Below, piece after piece: positions 1-7,888 of a stretch of 31,878 bases of DNA. Source of the DNA: an uncultured Brachyspira sp. GTDB taxonomy: Bacteria; Spirochaetota; Brachyspiria; Brachyspirales; Brachyspiraceae. The notes under the pieces are model-generated. The model did not search any database. It was not told the origin of the DNA and saw nothing but the letters and a program-made list of their open reading frames with translations. Position 1 is the stretch's first letter. Each line of letters begins with the position of its first letter. The stretch lies in NCBI RefSeq assembly GCF_934747485.1, contig NZ_CAKVGN010000031.1, forward strand, positions 1 to 31,878, read 5' to 3'. A program made the translations under genes and the position numbers.

Positions 1-31
1 GTTTATCTTTACTTAATTTACTGCGTTTCAT
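1..31 (-). CDS. Transposase, N-terminal fragment (runs off the window)
   Basis: Only about ten codons are present, starting at ATG 31-29 on the - strand and reading MKRSKLSKDK. The same start is found in the right-hand copy at 31845. That it is a transposase is inferred from the repeat context; the fragment is too short to show any domain. Confidence 0.5.
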   Translation of the reverse strand, partial: MKRSKLSKDK

Positions 32-77
32 ACTTAAATTTTAACAAATTTCAGTTATCTAGGACAGCCCCAAAAAT
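1..77 (-). mobile_element. Insertion sequence end, left copy (IS continues outside the window)
   Basis: Positions 1-77 are the reverse complement of 31799-31875 with a single difference seen (C at 52). The tip reads GGGGCTGTCC on the - strand (62-71), followed by a hairpin with arms at 36-45 and 46-55 region and then an ATG at 29-31 opening a reading frame that leaves the window. This is the layout of an IS end: inverted repeat tip, short leader, transposase start. The IS family cannot be assigned from this fragment. Confidence 0.8.
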
Positions 78-137
78 TAAATTGTTTTTTTACCATTTAT
101 CATATAATATAATAACAAATTTTTAAAGAGTGAAAAT

Positions 138-1310
138 ATGATTGAGAATAATAAAAATAATATATTAGCTATTGTATCTTTAGTTTTATTGAGTTTTGCT
201 TTAGGCACTTGCGAGTTTATAGTGATAGGTGTTTTAACAGATATTGCTGAAAGCTTCAATGTTAGTGAAGTTATTGCAGGCGGATTAGTTTCCATGTTTG
301 CATTAGCCTACTCTATATGCACGCCTTTTTCTGCAGCTGTTGCTGGAAAGTTTAACAGATTTAACTTTATAATATTTACAAGCATTATATTTATAATAGG
401 AAATTTCTTATGTTCTTTAGCTTTTAATTATAATTTTTTAATGATAGTAAGAATATTTTTAGCAATTATTTCCGGAGCATTAATTTCTGTATCAATATCA
501 TTTACGCCTTATATTTCTAATAAAGAAAAAAGACCTATGGTTGTGGCTTGGATTTATTCGGGTTTTAGCATAGCTTCGATTTTTGGAGTTCCAATAGGCA
601 CTACTATAAGTTATAAATTTGGCTGGAGGGCTTCTTTTATTTTTATATCTATTTTTAGCATATTAATGCTCATAATGATGATTATTGCCCTACCAAAAAA
701 TACTCCTCAATATAAAATAAAATTATTACATCAATTTGTTATATTTAAAGATATTAGATTTATATTAAGCACATTAACAATTCTTTTTGGAGCAGCGGCT
801 TCTTATGTATTTTATACCTATTTAAAACCAATATTATTAAACTATGTTCATATAGAAAATCAGTATATTAGTGTTGCTTTATTAATTTTCGGAATAACTG
901 TTCTTTTTAGTAATTTGCTTTCTGGAAAATTGGCTGAGCATAATGGAGTTTATAATTTGAGATTTATATTTATACTACAGTTTATATGTATGATTGTTTT
1001 GCCATTTGCTTTTAACAATTACATAACTTCTGCTGTAGTAATATTATGCATAGGTTTTTTAATGTATTTAATGAATTCTCCTGTACAATTAAATATTTTA
1101 GATTTTACAGAGAGAGATTATCCTTCTTGTATTACTTTAGCTTCTTCAAATAATTCTTTTTCATTTAATTTTGGTATAGCTTTAGGTTCATTTGTTGGAA
1201 GCAGTATATTTGACAGTTTTGGTCTTAAATGGGTTGGTTTTGGAGGAGCTGTATTATCAGTATTGGCTTTCATTAACATTGTAATGTTAAACAAGTTTAA
1301 TAGACAATAA
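138..1310 (+). CDS. MFS transporter, DHA1 family exporter (AraJ/YdhP-like)
   Basis: This 390-residue protein is almost wholly hydrophobic, with about twelve membrane segments beginning near residue 9. The first helix carries LGTCEFIVIGVLTDIA, which matches the LGTxEFxxxGLLPxIA signature of the AraJ/NepI/YdhP branch of the drug:H+ antiporter-1 group; the fifth-helix region has the GVPIGT motif followed by a GWRASF segment, also typical of that branch. The family exports sugars, nucleosides or drugs by proton antiport across the inner membrane; the substrate cannot be read from sequence. The start has a GAGTG ribosome site just before ATG 138. A TATAAT at 103-108 lies only about 30 bp inside the IS tip, with a poor -35 near 81-87, so the IS has probably replaced or altered the native upstream region. 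The length is normal for the family. Confidence 0.85.
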   Translation: MIENNKNNILAIVSLVLLSFALGTCEFIVIGVLTDIAESFNVSEVIAGGLVSMFALAYSICTPFSAAVAGKFNRFNFIIFTSIIFIIGNFLCSLAFNYNFLMIVRIFLAIISGALISVSISFTPYISNKEKRPMVVAWIYSGFSIASIFGVPIGTTISYKFGWRASFIFISIFSILMLIMMIIALPKNTPQYKIKLLHQFVIFKDIRFILSTLTILFGAAASYVFYTYLKPILLNYVHIENQYISVALLIFGITVLFSNLLSGKLAEHNGVYNLRFIFILQFICMIVLPFAFNNYITSAVVILCIGFLMYLMNSPVQLNILDFTERDYPSCITLASSNNSFSFNFGIALGSFVGSSIFDSFGLKWVGFGGAVLSVLAFINIVMLNKFNRQ

Positions 1311-1362
1311 TTTTATTGTTTATATATTAATTAATATTTTTTATTATAAGGAGTTTAAAATT

Positions 1363-1734
1363 ATAAGGAATTTATTAAAAACTATTTTTATAATTTTTAT
1401 TTTTGTAGGCTGTACAAATGACAATACTTCAGTAAATAATATTGTTAAATATAAAGGTACATATACAGAAAATAATATTACATACAATGGAAGTGCCATA
1501 GAGGCTAATGCTGCGATTATAGTAGAAGAGAGCGGTAAAGTTACTCTTGAAATAAAGTGGACTAGTCAAACAGTTAGTTTTTATGCTGATGCTGATTTAA
1601 TTAAAGAACTATCAAGTACAAAATTTGAAGTTAATAGTTCAGGTCAATACTTATCATTAGATTTTTCAAGCGGGCTTTCTTTTACATATAATCAAGGTGC
1701 TGATAATTATTCTAGAAATTTGATTAAACAATAA
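1363..1734 (+). CDS. Small lipoprotein with no canonical start codon
   Basis: An open frame of 123 codons sits 52 bp after the MFS gene and is not opened by ATG, GTG or TTG. A strong ribosome site AAGGAG (1348-1353) is followed at normal distance by ATT (1360) and ATA (1363), then codons for RNLLKTIFIIFIFVGC, a classic lipoprotein signal: basic start, hydrophobic core and lipobox FVGC with the Cys at 1411-1413. The mature part (about 107 residues) is polar and Thr/Ser/Asn-rich with alternating hydrophobic strands, suggesting a small beta protein; no family was recognised. The ATA aligns where ATG would be expected, so either the gene uses a rare start (ATT is known in infC) or an ATG to ATA change has weakened or silenced it. 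The rest of the frame has no stop or shift. Confidence 0.6.
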   Translation: MRNLLKTIFIIFIFVGCTNDNTSVNNIVKYKGTYTENNITYNGSAIEANAAIIVEESGKVTLEIKWTSQTVSFYADADLIKELSSTKFEVNSSGQYLSLDFSSGLSFTYNQGADNYSRNLIKQ

Positions 1735-1757
1735 TTTACTTAGTTCTAATAAAAATA

Positions 1758-1786
1758 TTGACAATTTATTATTTTTACCTTAAAGT
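1758..1786 (+). promoter_or_regulatory. Sigma70-type promoter for the first oppA-like gene
   Basis: TTGACA at 1758-1763 and TAAAGT at 1781-1786 are 17 bp apart, about 30 bp before the ATG at 1815. The -35 is a perfect match and the -10 matches four of six. It gives this gene its own transcription start after the small lipoprotein. Confidence 0.5.
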
Positions 1787-1814
1787 TAACATAATTTATA
1801 GATAGGATAAAAAA

Positions 1815-3404
1815 ATGAAAAGACTATTTGCAATATTATCTTGTATTTTTATTTTAGCTTGTTCCAATGATGTAAACAACAATGAAGTAATAAAGGTAAG
1901 TGTTGGGGCAGAGCCTCAAAGTATAGACCCATCATATTTATCTGCAATTGACAGTATGATTTATGCTGTACATGTATTTGAAGGTTTAGTTACAAAAGAT
2001 AAAGAAGGAAACATTGTTGGAGGGGCTGCAGAGAGTTGGGAAGTTTCTCCTGACGGTTTGAATATTATATTTCATTTGAGAGATAATGCTAAATGGTCTG
2101 ATGGTAAAAAAATTACAGCAGATGAGTTTGTATATTCTTTTAGAAGATTGGTTGATCCTAATACGGCATCTTCTTATGGTTTTTTAGCTTCTCCTATTAA
2201 AAACGCTGATAAAATAATGGCCGGCAAACTTAGAAAAGAAGAATTGGGAGTTGAAGCAATAGATGAAAAAACTTTGTTAATAAAATTTGAATCTCCAACT
2301 GCATATTTTTTAGAATTATTTTGTATACCTATATTTTCACCATTAAGAGCAGACTATATTGAAGATAATGAGAAATGGACTTTTTATCCAAACACATATA
2401 TAGGTAATGGTCCTTATAAAATGATAGAGAGAAAAACTGATGAATTAATATCATTAGAATTAAACACCAATTATTGGAATAAAGATAATATGGTTGCTAA
2501 TAGAATAGATTTTGTAATGCTTTCAGATATATCAACAGCATATGCAGCATTAAAAGAAGGCTCATTACACTACTCTTCAAGAATACAAAATAATGATATA
2601 GAGCTTTTAAGAAACGAGGGGTATTTAGTTATAACACCATCTTTGGGCACTGCTTACTATGCTGTAAACAACACAAATGAAGTATTGAAAGACAAAAGAG
2701 TGCGTAAGGCTTTGGCATTAGCAATAGACAGAAATTATATAGTAGAAAATATCACAAAAGGCGGAGAAGTTCCTGCTGGTGCGTTTATTCCATTTGGGCT
2801 TAAAGATGTAAACGGAGACTTTAGAGAAAACGGCGGAAATTATTTTAGCGTATCAAAAGAAGATTATGAGTCAAATGTTGAAGAGGCAAAAAAACTTCTC
2901 GCTGAAGCTGGATACAGCAATGGAACTAACTTTCCTGTTTTAGAGTTTAAAACAAATCCCGGTGCCGGAGTTACTATAGCTGAAGCGGTGCAGCAGATGT
3001 GGAAAGAAAATTTAAATGTAGATATGTCTATCACTCAAGAAGAATGGTCTGTTTTTCAAAAGAATAGACAAACAAGAAATTATACAGTATGCCGTGCAGA
3101 TTGGATTGGTGATTATTTGGACCCTATGACTTTTGCTCAATTATTCACTTCAACAAGTGCAGGCAACAGAGTGGGATACAGTAATATTAATTATGATAAC
3201 CTCATAAAAGAAGCACAATCTACTATAGACAATAATAAAAGAATGAACAATATGCACATAGCAGAAGATATGCTTATAGGCGATGATATGGCTTTAATAC
3301 CTTTATATTATTATACAGCACCTTCTATGAAAAGTCCTAAACTAAAAGATGTTGCAGTTGATACTTTGGAAATAAGAAGGTTTTTTTATTCTTATTTGAA
3401 GTAA
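1815..3404 (+). CDS. Oligopeptide ABC transporter substrate-binding lipoprotein (OppA-like)
   Basis: A 529-residue extracytoplasmic solute-binding protein of the SBP_bac_5 family. A lipoprotein signal ends at LAC with Cys16 as the anchor. Near the N-terminus AEPQSIDPSYLSAID and, at about residues 70-100, ESWEVSPDGLNIIFHLRDN then AKWSDGKKITADEFVYSF are the diagnostic family blocks; RVRKALALAIDR around residue 300 is another. The protein binds peptides and hands them to an Opp/Dpp permease. No oppB, C, D or F gene is near, so it is an orphan that must share a permease encoded elsewhere. It is a clear paralogue of the protein at 22384-23991. It has its own promoter (1758-1786), a ribosome site AGGATA before ATG 1815, and a strong terminator after the stop. 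Confidence 0.93.
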   Translation: MKRLFAILSCIFILACSNDVNNNEVIKVSVGAEPQSIDPSYLSAIDSMIYAVHVFEGLVTKDKEGNIVGGAAESWEVSPDGLNIIFHLRDNAKWSDGKKITADEFVYSFRRLVDPNTASSYGFLASPIKNADKIMAGKLRKEELGVEAIDEKTLLIKFESPTAYFLELFCIPIFSPLRADYIEDNEKWTFYPNTYIGNGPYKMIERKTDELISLELNTNYWNKDNMVANRIDFVMLSDISTAYAALKEGSLHYSSRIQNNDIELLRNEGYLVITPSLGTAYYAVNNTNEVLKDKRVRKALALAIDRNYIVENITKGGEVPAGAFIPFGLKDVNGDFRENGGNYFSVSKEDYESNVEEAKKLLAEAGYSNGTNFPVLEFKTNPGAGVTIAEAVQQMWKENLNVDMSITQEEWSVFQKNRQTRNYTVCRADWIGDYLDPMTFAQLFTSTSAGNRVGYSNINYDNLIKEAQSTIDNNKRMNNMHIAEDMLIGDDMALIPLYYYTAPSMKSPKLKDVAVDTLEIRRFFYSYLK

Positions 3405-3415
3405 TAATAATTTTG

Positions 3416-3466
3416 TTATAAATGCATTTGTTTAAGTATAAAATAAATGCATTTATAATTTTTTTG
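3416..3466 (+). terminator. Rho-independent terminator after the oppA-like gene
   Basis: Perfect 14-bp inverted repeat, TTATAAATGCATTT at 3416-3429 and AAATGCATTTATAA at 3445-3458, followed directly by a run of T (3459-3465). It begins 12 bp after the stop codon. Confidence 0.85.
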
Positions 3467-3479
3467 TTTTTTATATACG

Positions 3480-3700
3480 CTCGCATATAAATGTAATTAA
3501 TTCAGTCGCCCCCATATCTAAAGGTACTTCTTTCAGTCGCAGGCACTTCCTTCGGTCGCTGTGCGGACTTCGTCAAAGAACCAAAAAGACTGCATTTTTA
3601 ACCTAAATTTAGGTATCTTAATATATTTAATACATATTTTTTAAATATAAAGTTATAGTATTTGCGTTTTTTGCAACTTTTTTGTGCGGCAAAAAGTTGA
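3480..3700. repeat. Mosaic intergenic repeat, copy 1 (with 19-bp tandem units)
   Basis: The convergent gap between the oppA-like gene and the glycosyltransferase fusion contains a GC-richer stretch shared with 15040-15195 and, in part and inverted, with 21958-22184. At 3522-3559 two 19-bp units stand in tandem (AGGTACTTCTTTCAGTCGC and AGGCACTTCCTTCGGTCGC), then GCGGACTTCGTCAAAGAACC. At 3674-3699 a hairpin CAACTTTTTTG/CAAAAAGTTG matches the reverse complement of 22001-22027. A perfect palindrome ACCTAAATTTAGGT lies at 3601-3614. No gene was seen in the gap. Confidence 0.7.
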
Positions 3701-3753
3701 TAATATTTTCATAATGTGTAGTGATTAACAATTTAAAATTGTTTAAGTATATA

Positions 3754-5478
3754 CTATTTAATCTTTTGGTATATGCATTCAAATGTGTCGCCAAGATTAA
3801 ATTTCTGTGCAAGCTTCTTATATATTTTTTCAGATATTTTTGAATTCTTAAACAGCTTAAATATATCAGTAAACCTATTATAATAAATACTCTGATTTTC
3901 TAAACTAATTCTCTTTAGCGAATATTTAGCAAAAAACATATCCAAAGATTTAGGATTAGCTTCAAATGCATGATCGCTAGGAACTATAGAATAATAATCT
4001 TTATTAAACCTTCCGCTAACCCCATAACCATTAGGCATAGCTAAAGCAAATATACCATCATCTTTTAGAGAATATAAAATATTTTCAAAAATCTTATCAA
4101 AATTATAAATATGCTCCACAACATACCAAGCCGTAATTATGTCATACTCTTTCTCTTTATAATTAAAATCAACTAAAGAATAATTATGCACATTTAAGTT
4201 TAAAGTATTAACACAGTAATTTGAAGCATACTCGCTTATCTCTATACCCTCAGTAATATATCCATAATTAGAAGCCTCTTTAAGAAAAAAACCCATAGCA
4301 CTTCCAATATCTAAAACTTTTCCATTTGGTTTTATTTGCTTTATCTTTTCTATTCTTCTCTTTGCTAATCGGCTTAAATTTTCAACATCCTCTTCATATG
4401 TTTTGCCGTATTGTTTTTTATAATCTTCTACAAAATATTTTGATGAATAATCTGTAAAAGGCGATAAAAAATATTTTCTAAATAAAGTATTGCAATTGCA
4501 GCATTTATATAAATTAGATTCCAAATTTCTATTTTTTCTCTCTGCATTTCCTCTGCCGCATAAAGGACATTTTATATCTTTAAAATCTTTTATATTAGAA
4601 AAAATAGTCTTTAGTCTTTCTATAGATTCATCAGTATTTATCTGCTCAGCATTAGCTATTAAACTATTTTGCTTTTCTTTATCGTTTATAAAACCCTCTA
4701 TTTTTTCTACACTCTCATCAATATTGGCATCTTCAAAAAATCCCAAATTAAAAAATATATCATCACACTTATTAGTCAATTCATCATGATATTTAGTGGG
4801 TGAAAAAAGTATAGTAGGAATCTTTGACTCTATACATTCAAAGGCAGTAAGACCAAAATATGTTATAACAGCAGAATATGAATGAGCAAATATATCCTTT
4901 GAAAAATCAATATACTCTATATTAGAAAACTCACTTTCTTTTTTAAAATCTATTATTAGAAATTTTTTATAAGTTATTTTTGATATTATTTGAATTGCTT
5001 TATCTTTTAGTTTTTTATTGAACCCTAAATAAACAAGTATGGGAGAGTCTTCATTATATATAGGTTTTACAGCATTGTTTAATATAGTAGTAATAAAGGG
5101 TTTAATATTTACTTCTTTAGAATTGTCTAAATTTGGAAGCATCTCTATTACAATATCAGCAAGCCTCCTCTCGCTTCCAACACTGTCTACTATTATAACA
5201 GATGATATTTTTTTCAAATAGCTTATATATTTCTCTTCAACTTCCCTCGAATCAACAATTATAATGTATGGTTTTATTTCTGCTATCTTATTAAACTCAA
5301 TAGTTTTTATATCAGTTCTTTTATATAATTCACTATCATTATTTACAGGAGAAAAAGTGAAGTTGTATATATCGCTTAACCTATCAGCAATAAGATTCAT
5401 TCGAGTAAAATGACCATATCCATATATACCATTAATGTCTGTTATTATGCATATATTTTTTTTTATCTCATTTAACAT
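3754..5478 (-). CDS. Fusion protein: PseG/SpsG-like glycosyltransferase + zinc ribbon + SAM methyltransferase
   Basis: A 574-residue protein with three parts. Residues 1 to about 290 resemble the GT-B fold of PseG/SpsG (UDP-sugar hydrolase or transferase of nonulosonate pathways): an early glycine-rich GYGHFTRM (20-27) and a later FGLTAFECIESKIPTILFS segment that would bind the nucleotide. Next is a zinc ribbon with C304-x2-C307 and C326/C327-x-C329. From about residue 385 comes a class I SAM-dependent methyltransferase with motif I VLDIGSAMGFF and the DIITAWYVVEHI motif. The zinc-ribbon/methyltransferase pair is common in sugar and glycan methylation; joining it to a PseG-like domain is unusual. 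A role in modifying a surface glycan or flagellin is an inference. It stands alone, with a KAGAG-like ribosome site (AAAGAG) five bases before the ATG. The specific sugar is unknown. Confidence 0.75.
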   Translation of the reverse strand: MLNEIKKNICIITDINGIYGYGHFTRMNLIADRLSDIYNFTFSPVNNDSELYKRTDIKTIEFNKIAEIKPYIIIVDSREVEEKYISYLKKISSVIIVDSVGSERRLADIVIEMLPNLDNSKEVNIKPFITTILNNAVKPIYNEDSPILVYLGFNKKLKDKAIQIISKITYKKFLIIDFKKESEFSNIEYIDFSKDIFAHSYSAVITYFGLTAFECIESKIPTILFSPTKYHDELTNKCDDIFFNLGFFEDANIDESVEKIEGFINDKEKQNSLIANAEQINTDESIERLKTIFSNIKDFKDIKCPLCGRGNAERKNRNLESNLYKCCNCNTLFRKYFLSPFTDYSSKYFVEDYKKQYGKTYEEDVENLSRLAKRRIEKIKQIKPNGKVLDIGSAMGFFLKEASNYGYITEGIEISEYASNYCVNTLNLNVHNYSLVDFNYKEKEYDIITAWYVVEHIYNFDKIFENILYSLKDDGIFALAMPNGYGVSGRFNKDYYSIVPSDHAFEANPKSLDMFFAKYSLKRISLENQSIYYNRFTDIFKLFKNSKISEKIYKKLAQKFNLGDTFECIYQKIK

Positions 5479-5574
5479 ACAAACTCTTTTTTATAAAAAT
5501 ATAAAATAATTCTAAAATAGAATAAAAATCATACAAGATTATACAACAAAAACTTATAATTACAAATAATATAA

Positions 5575-6450
5575 TTATAGTGTATTATTCTTTATTTTTT
5601 CTTCAGCATTTTTAAAATATCTATCATAAGCCTTTTTACAATAATTTTCATGCTTACTCTTTTGATTTGTTGGAGGGTTTTCAAATTTGTATGGACCATT
5701 CACTTTCCAAGCTGTAAGAATACCTATGTTAATAGCATTTACCGGGCATCTAAAAGCACAGCTTGCACACATAACACATCTGTTCTTAAACCTAATATCT
5801 CCATTATCATCATTATAAATATTATTAACAGGACATTTCTTCACGCACAAATTGCAATGAGTACATATATTTTTTACTTTAAAAAGATTACCATTAACTT
5901 TCATCGCAGGGTGTTCTATCCTAAAAAGAAAAGCAATAAATCTTCCAAATGGGAATTTTTTAAGAAATACTTTTTTACCTTCTAATATCTCTTTTAAATC
6001 TACATTACATAATTTTTTAGCAGTATTCCACATCTTTGCCGCCATCTCATCAGTATGCCTAAACACCAAATTATAAGGCATTACATAATGATACTCATTT
6101 GTAAGAATATATCCTTTTTTGTTTAATCTAACCATTATAGGTTCTGATGATATGTTATTTATTGATAATGGTTCACCTGAAGTTTTTAGTATAAATATTT
6201 TTTTATTTTCTGTTTTTGGAAATAATTTTATTAAATCAAAAATTGGATATGGAGCATTAAAACCATGTATCGGATATGCTAAGCCAACATAATCATAATC
6301 ATTTGGATTTGGCATATTATCAAAATTATCTGTAACTCTATATAATGCTATATTTATATCTTTTTCTTCAAAATTCTTTTTATATTCATTTACAACTTTT
6401 TCTGTATTACCTGTACCAGAAAAATAGTATATAATCGCATTTTTACTCAT
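5575..6450 (-). CDS. EFR1-type ferrodoxin (flavodoxin-like domain + two 4Fe-4S clusters)
   Basis: A 291-residue cytoplasmic electron carrier. The N-terminal 170 residues form a flavodoxin-like domain starting with the phosphate-binding loop YFSGTGNTE (about 9-17). The C-terminal part has two 4Fe-4S motifs: C196-x2-C199-x2-C202-x3-C206-P and C225-x2-C228-x2-C231-x3-C235-P. This order is the EFR1 family, common in anaerobic spirochaetes and Firmicutes; its redox partner is generally not known. The ribosome site AAGGTG precedes ATG 6450. The gene is transcribed toward the glycosyltransferase fusion with a 96-bp gap; a shared transcript is possible, but the functions do not obviously link. Confidence 0.88.
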   Translation of the reverse strand: MSKNAIIYYFSGTGNTEKVVNEYKKNFEEKDINIALYRVTDNFDNMPNPNDYDYVGLAYPIHGFNAPYPIFDLIKLFPKTENKKIFILKTSGEPLSINNISSEPIMVRLNKKGYILTNEYHYVMPYNLVFRHTDEMAAKMWNTAKKLCNVDLKEILEGKKVFLKKFPFGRFIAFLFRIEHPAMKVNGNLFKVKNICTHCNLCVKKCPVNNIYNDDNGDIRFKNRCVMCASCAFRCPVNAINIGILTAWKVNGPYKFENPPTNQKSKHENYCKKAYDRYFKNAEEKIKNNTL

Positions 6451-6549
6451 ATATAATAAACACCTTTATATAGTTTTCTAATTTCATAATTATATCAAAA
6501 AAAAATAATATTTAAAGTTTCATTATTATGTAAATATATCGTTATAAGC

Positions 6550-6577
6550 TTGACTTTTATATATAAAAAGTTACAAT
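6550..6577 (+). promoter_or_regulatory. Promoter for the M30-like peptidase gene
   Basis: TTGACT at 6550-6555 and TACAAT at 6572-6577 with 16-bp spacing, about 30 bp before the ATG. The ribosome site AGGATA at 6591-6596 follows. Confidence 0.55.
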
Positions 6578-6607
6578 GCTAATATATATTAGGATATACT
6601 TTATATT

Positions 6608-7813
6608 ATGAATTTTAAATTAATTTTTACAGCACTTCTTAGCTCAATTTTTATTTCTTGTTATAGTCCATTTTATTCTATTGATACTGATGGTTTTGCT
6701 GTATACAGAGCTTCTTCATCAGGAAGCGGTTTAGCATCAGATTTTATAAAGGCAAGTATAGTTAAAGAAACAGAAAATTTAATTGTATTTATAGAAAATG
6801 ACAAAAAATATAATTCTGATAATTTAGATTTAGTATGCCAAGAATTTGAAAAATATTATGATAAAGAAAAATCAATTTACGGCAGTCATACAGATGTTGA
6901 TAATAATGGAAAAATCATTATTTTATTCTTGGATTTAAATCCAGAATCTAATAATAGTTCTAAACTTAATGGCTATTTTAATCCTGCAGATTTGATAAAT
7001 AATCATGGTAATAATGCTGATATGCTTTATATGGATTTGGAAGGGCTTAATAGTTATCCTAATTATATGGCTGGTACAATACTGCATGAATTACAGCATT
7101 TAATAAATTATTATATGAATGTGATACAAAAAGGAAGTGAGATGGAAGCGTGGCTTAATGAGGCTTTATCAGAGTCCACTTCTGTTTTATTTAATAAAAG
7201 CACAGTTAAAAGCAGAAATAATGAGTTTAATAATATAAATTATTATTGTTTTTATACTTGGGATTTGCCAATAAATGTATTTGCTAATTATCCTTCTGCT
7301 TCTGTTTTTATGAACTGGCTATATATTAAAAATAATTATAATGAAGAAATATTTAAAACTATTGCATATTCAAAAGAAAACAATGCTTACAAAAAAGTTT
7401 TATCTTCAACCTCATCAATTTATTCTTCTTGGTATAATTTGCTGCTTCAATGGATAGAAGATACTGATAATGGTATTGTATCTGGGGCTAAAATTAATAA
7501 GATTAAAAATTATGATAATTCATCTATACCTTTATACCCGGGTGCTTTATTGGTTTGTGATTCAGCTGATGGGTTAAATATTGAATCTGATAATTCTCTT
7601 CTAATAAAAACTAAAAAAAATAATAATTCTCTAATATTATTAAACAGCGACACATATACAGGAAATAAACCTACTTCTATAAACATTAAATTAGGCTATA
7701 ATAATAATTCTTATATTTTAAGAAGTATGAAATCATCTATTCAAAACGATTCATATTTAAATATAATAAGCAACACTAAACCTAAATATAGAAACATCTT
7801 ATTAAAAGATTAA
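6608..7813 (+). CDS. Secreted lipoprotein zinc metallopeptidase, M30 (hyicolysin)-like
   Basis: A 401-residue protein with a lipoprotein signal ending FISC (Cys18), so it is probably anchored on the outer face of a membrane. The catalytic motif HELQH lies at residues 160-164, inside AGTILHELQHLINYY, and is followed by AWLNEALSES, the conserved downstream helix with a Glu, as in peptidase family M30. Residues 95-110 have DVDNNGKIIILFLDL, a stretch also seen upstream of the active site in that family. Family members degrade host or environmental proteins with a bound zinc; here the activity is inferred. The C-terminal 150 residues show no recognised domain. Single gene with its own promoter, ended by a shared terminator with ptsI. 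Confidence 0.8.
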   Translation: MNFKLIFTALLSSIFISCYSPFYSIDTDGFAVYRASSSGSGLASDFIKASIVKETENLIVFIENDKKYNSDNLDLVCQEFEKYYDKEKSIYGSHTDVDNNGKIIILFLDLNPESNNSSKLNGYFNPADLINNHGNNADMLYMDLEGLNSYPNYMAGTILHELQHLINYYMNVIQKGSEMEAWLNEALSESTSVLFNKSTVKSRNNEFNNINYYCFYTWDLPINVFANYPSASVFMNWLYIKNNYNEEIFKTIAYSKENNAYKKVLSSTSSIYSSWYNLLLQWIEDTDNGIVSGAKINKIKNYDNSSIPLYPGALLVCDSADGLNIESDNSLLIKTKKNNNSLILLNSDTYTGNKPTSINIKLGYNNNSYILRSMKSSIQNDSYLNIISNTKPKYRNILLKD

Positions 7814-7834
7814 TAAAAATAGTGATTAATAAAT

Positions 7835-7880
7835 AAAAAAAGGAGCTTCAATCAAAAATGAAACTCCTTTTTTATTTTTA
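7835..7880. terminator. Bidirectional terminator between the M30 peptidase and ptsI
   Basis: An A-rich arm AAAAAAAGGAG plus TTCA (7835-7850) pairs with TGAA plus CTCCTTTTTT (7859-7870), with a mismatch in between and T runs on both strands. It sits between two converging genes, so it can stop transcription from both. Confidence 0.8.
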
Positions 7881-7888
7881 CTAAATTA

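Noticed and set aside
3627..3812. 61-residue frame on the - strand
   Set aside because: It overlaps the end of the glycosyltransferase fusion and the repeat hairpin, with no ribosome site or recognisable feature.
5650..5985. 111-residue + strand frame opposite the EFR1 gene
   Set aside because: It is the antisense of the conserved Cys motifs, a shadow of the real gene.
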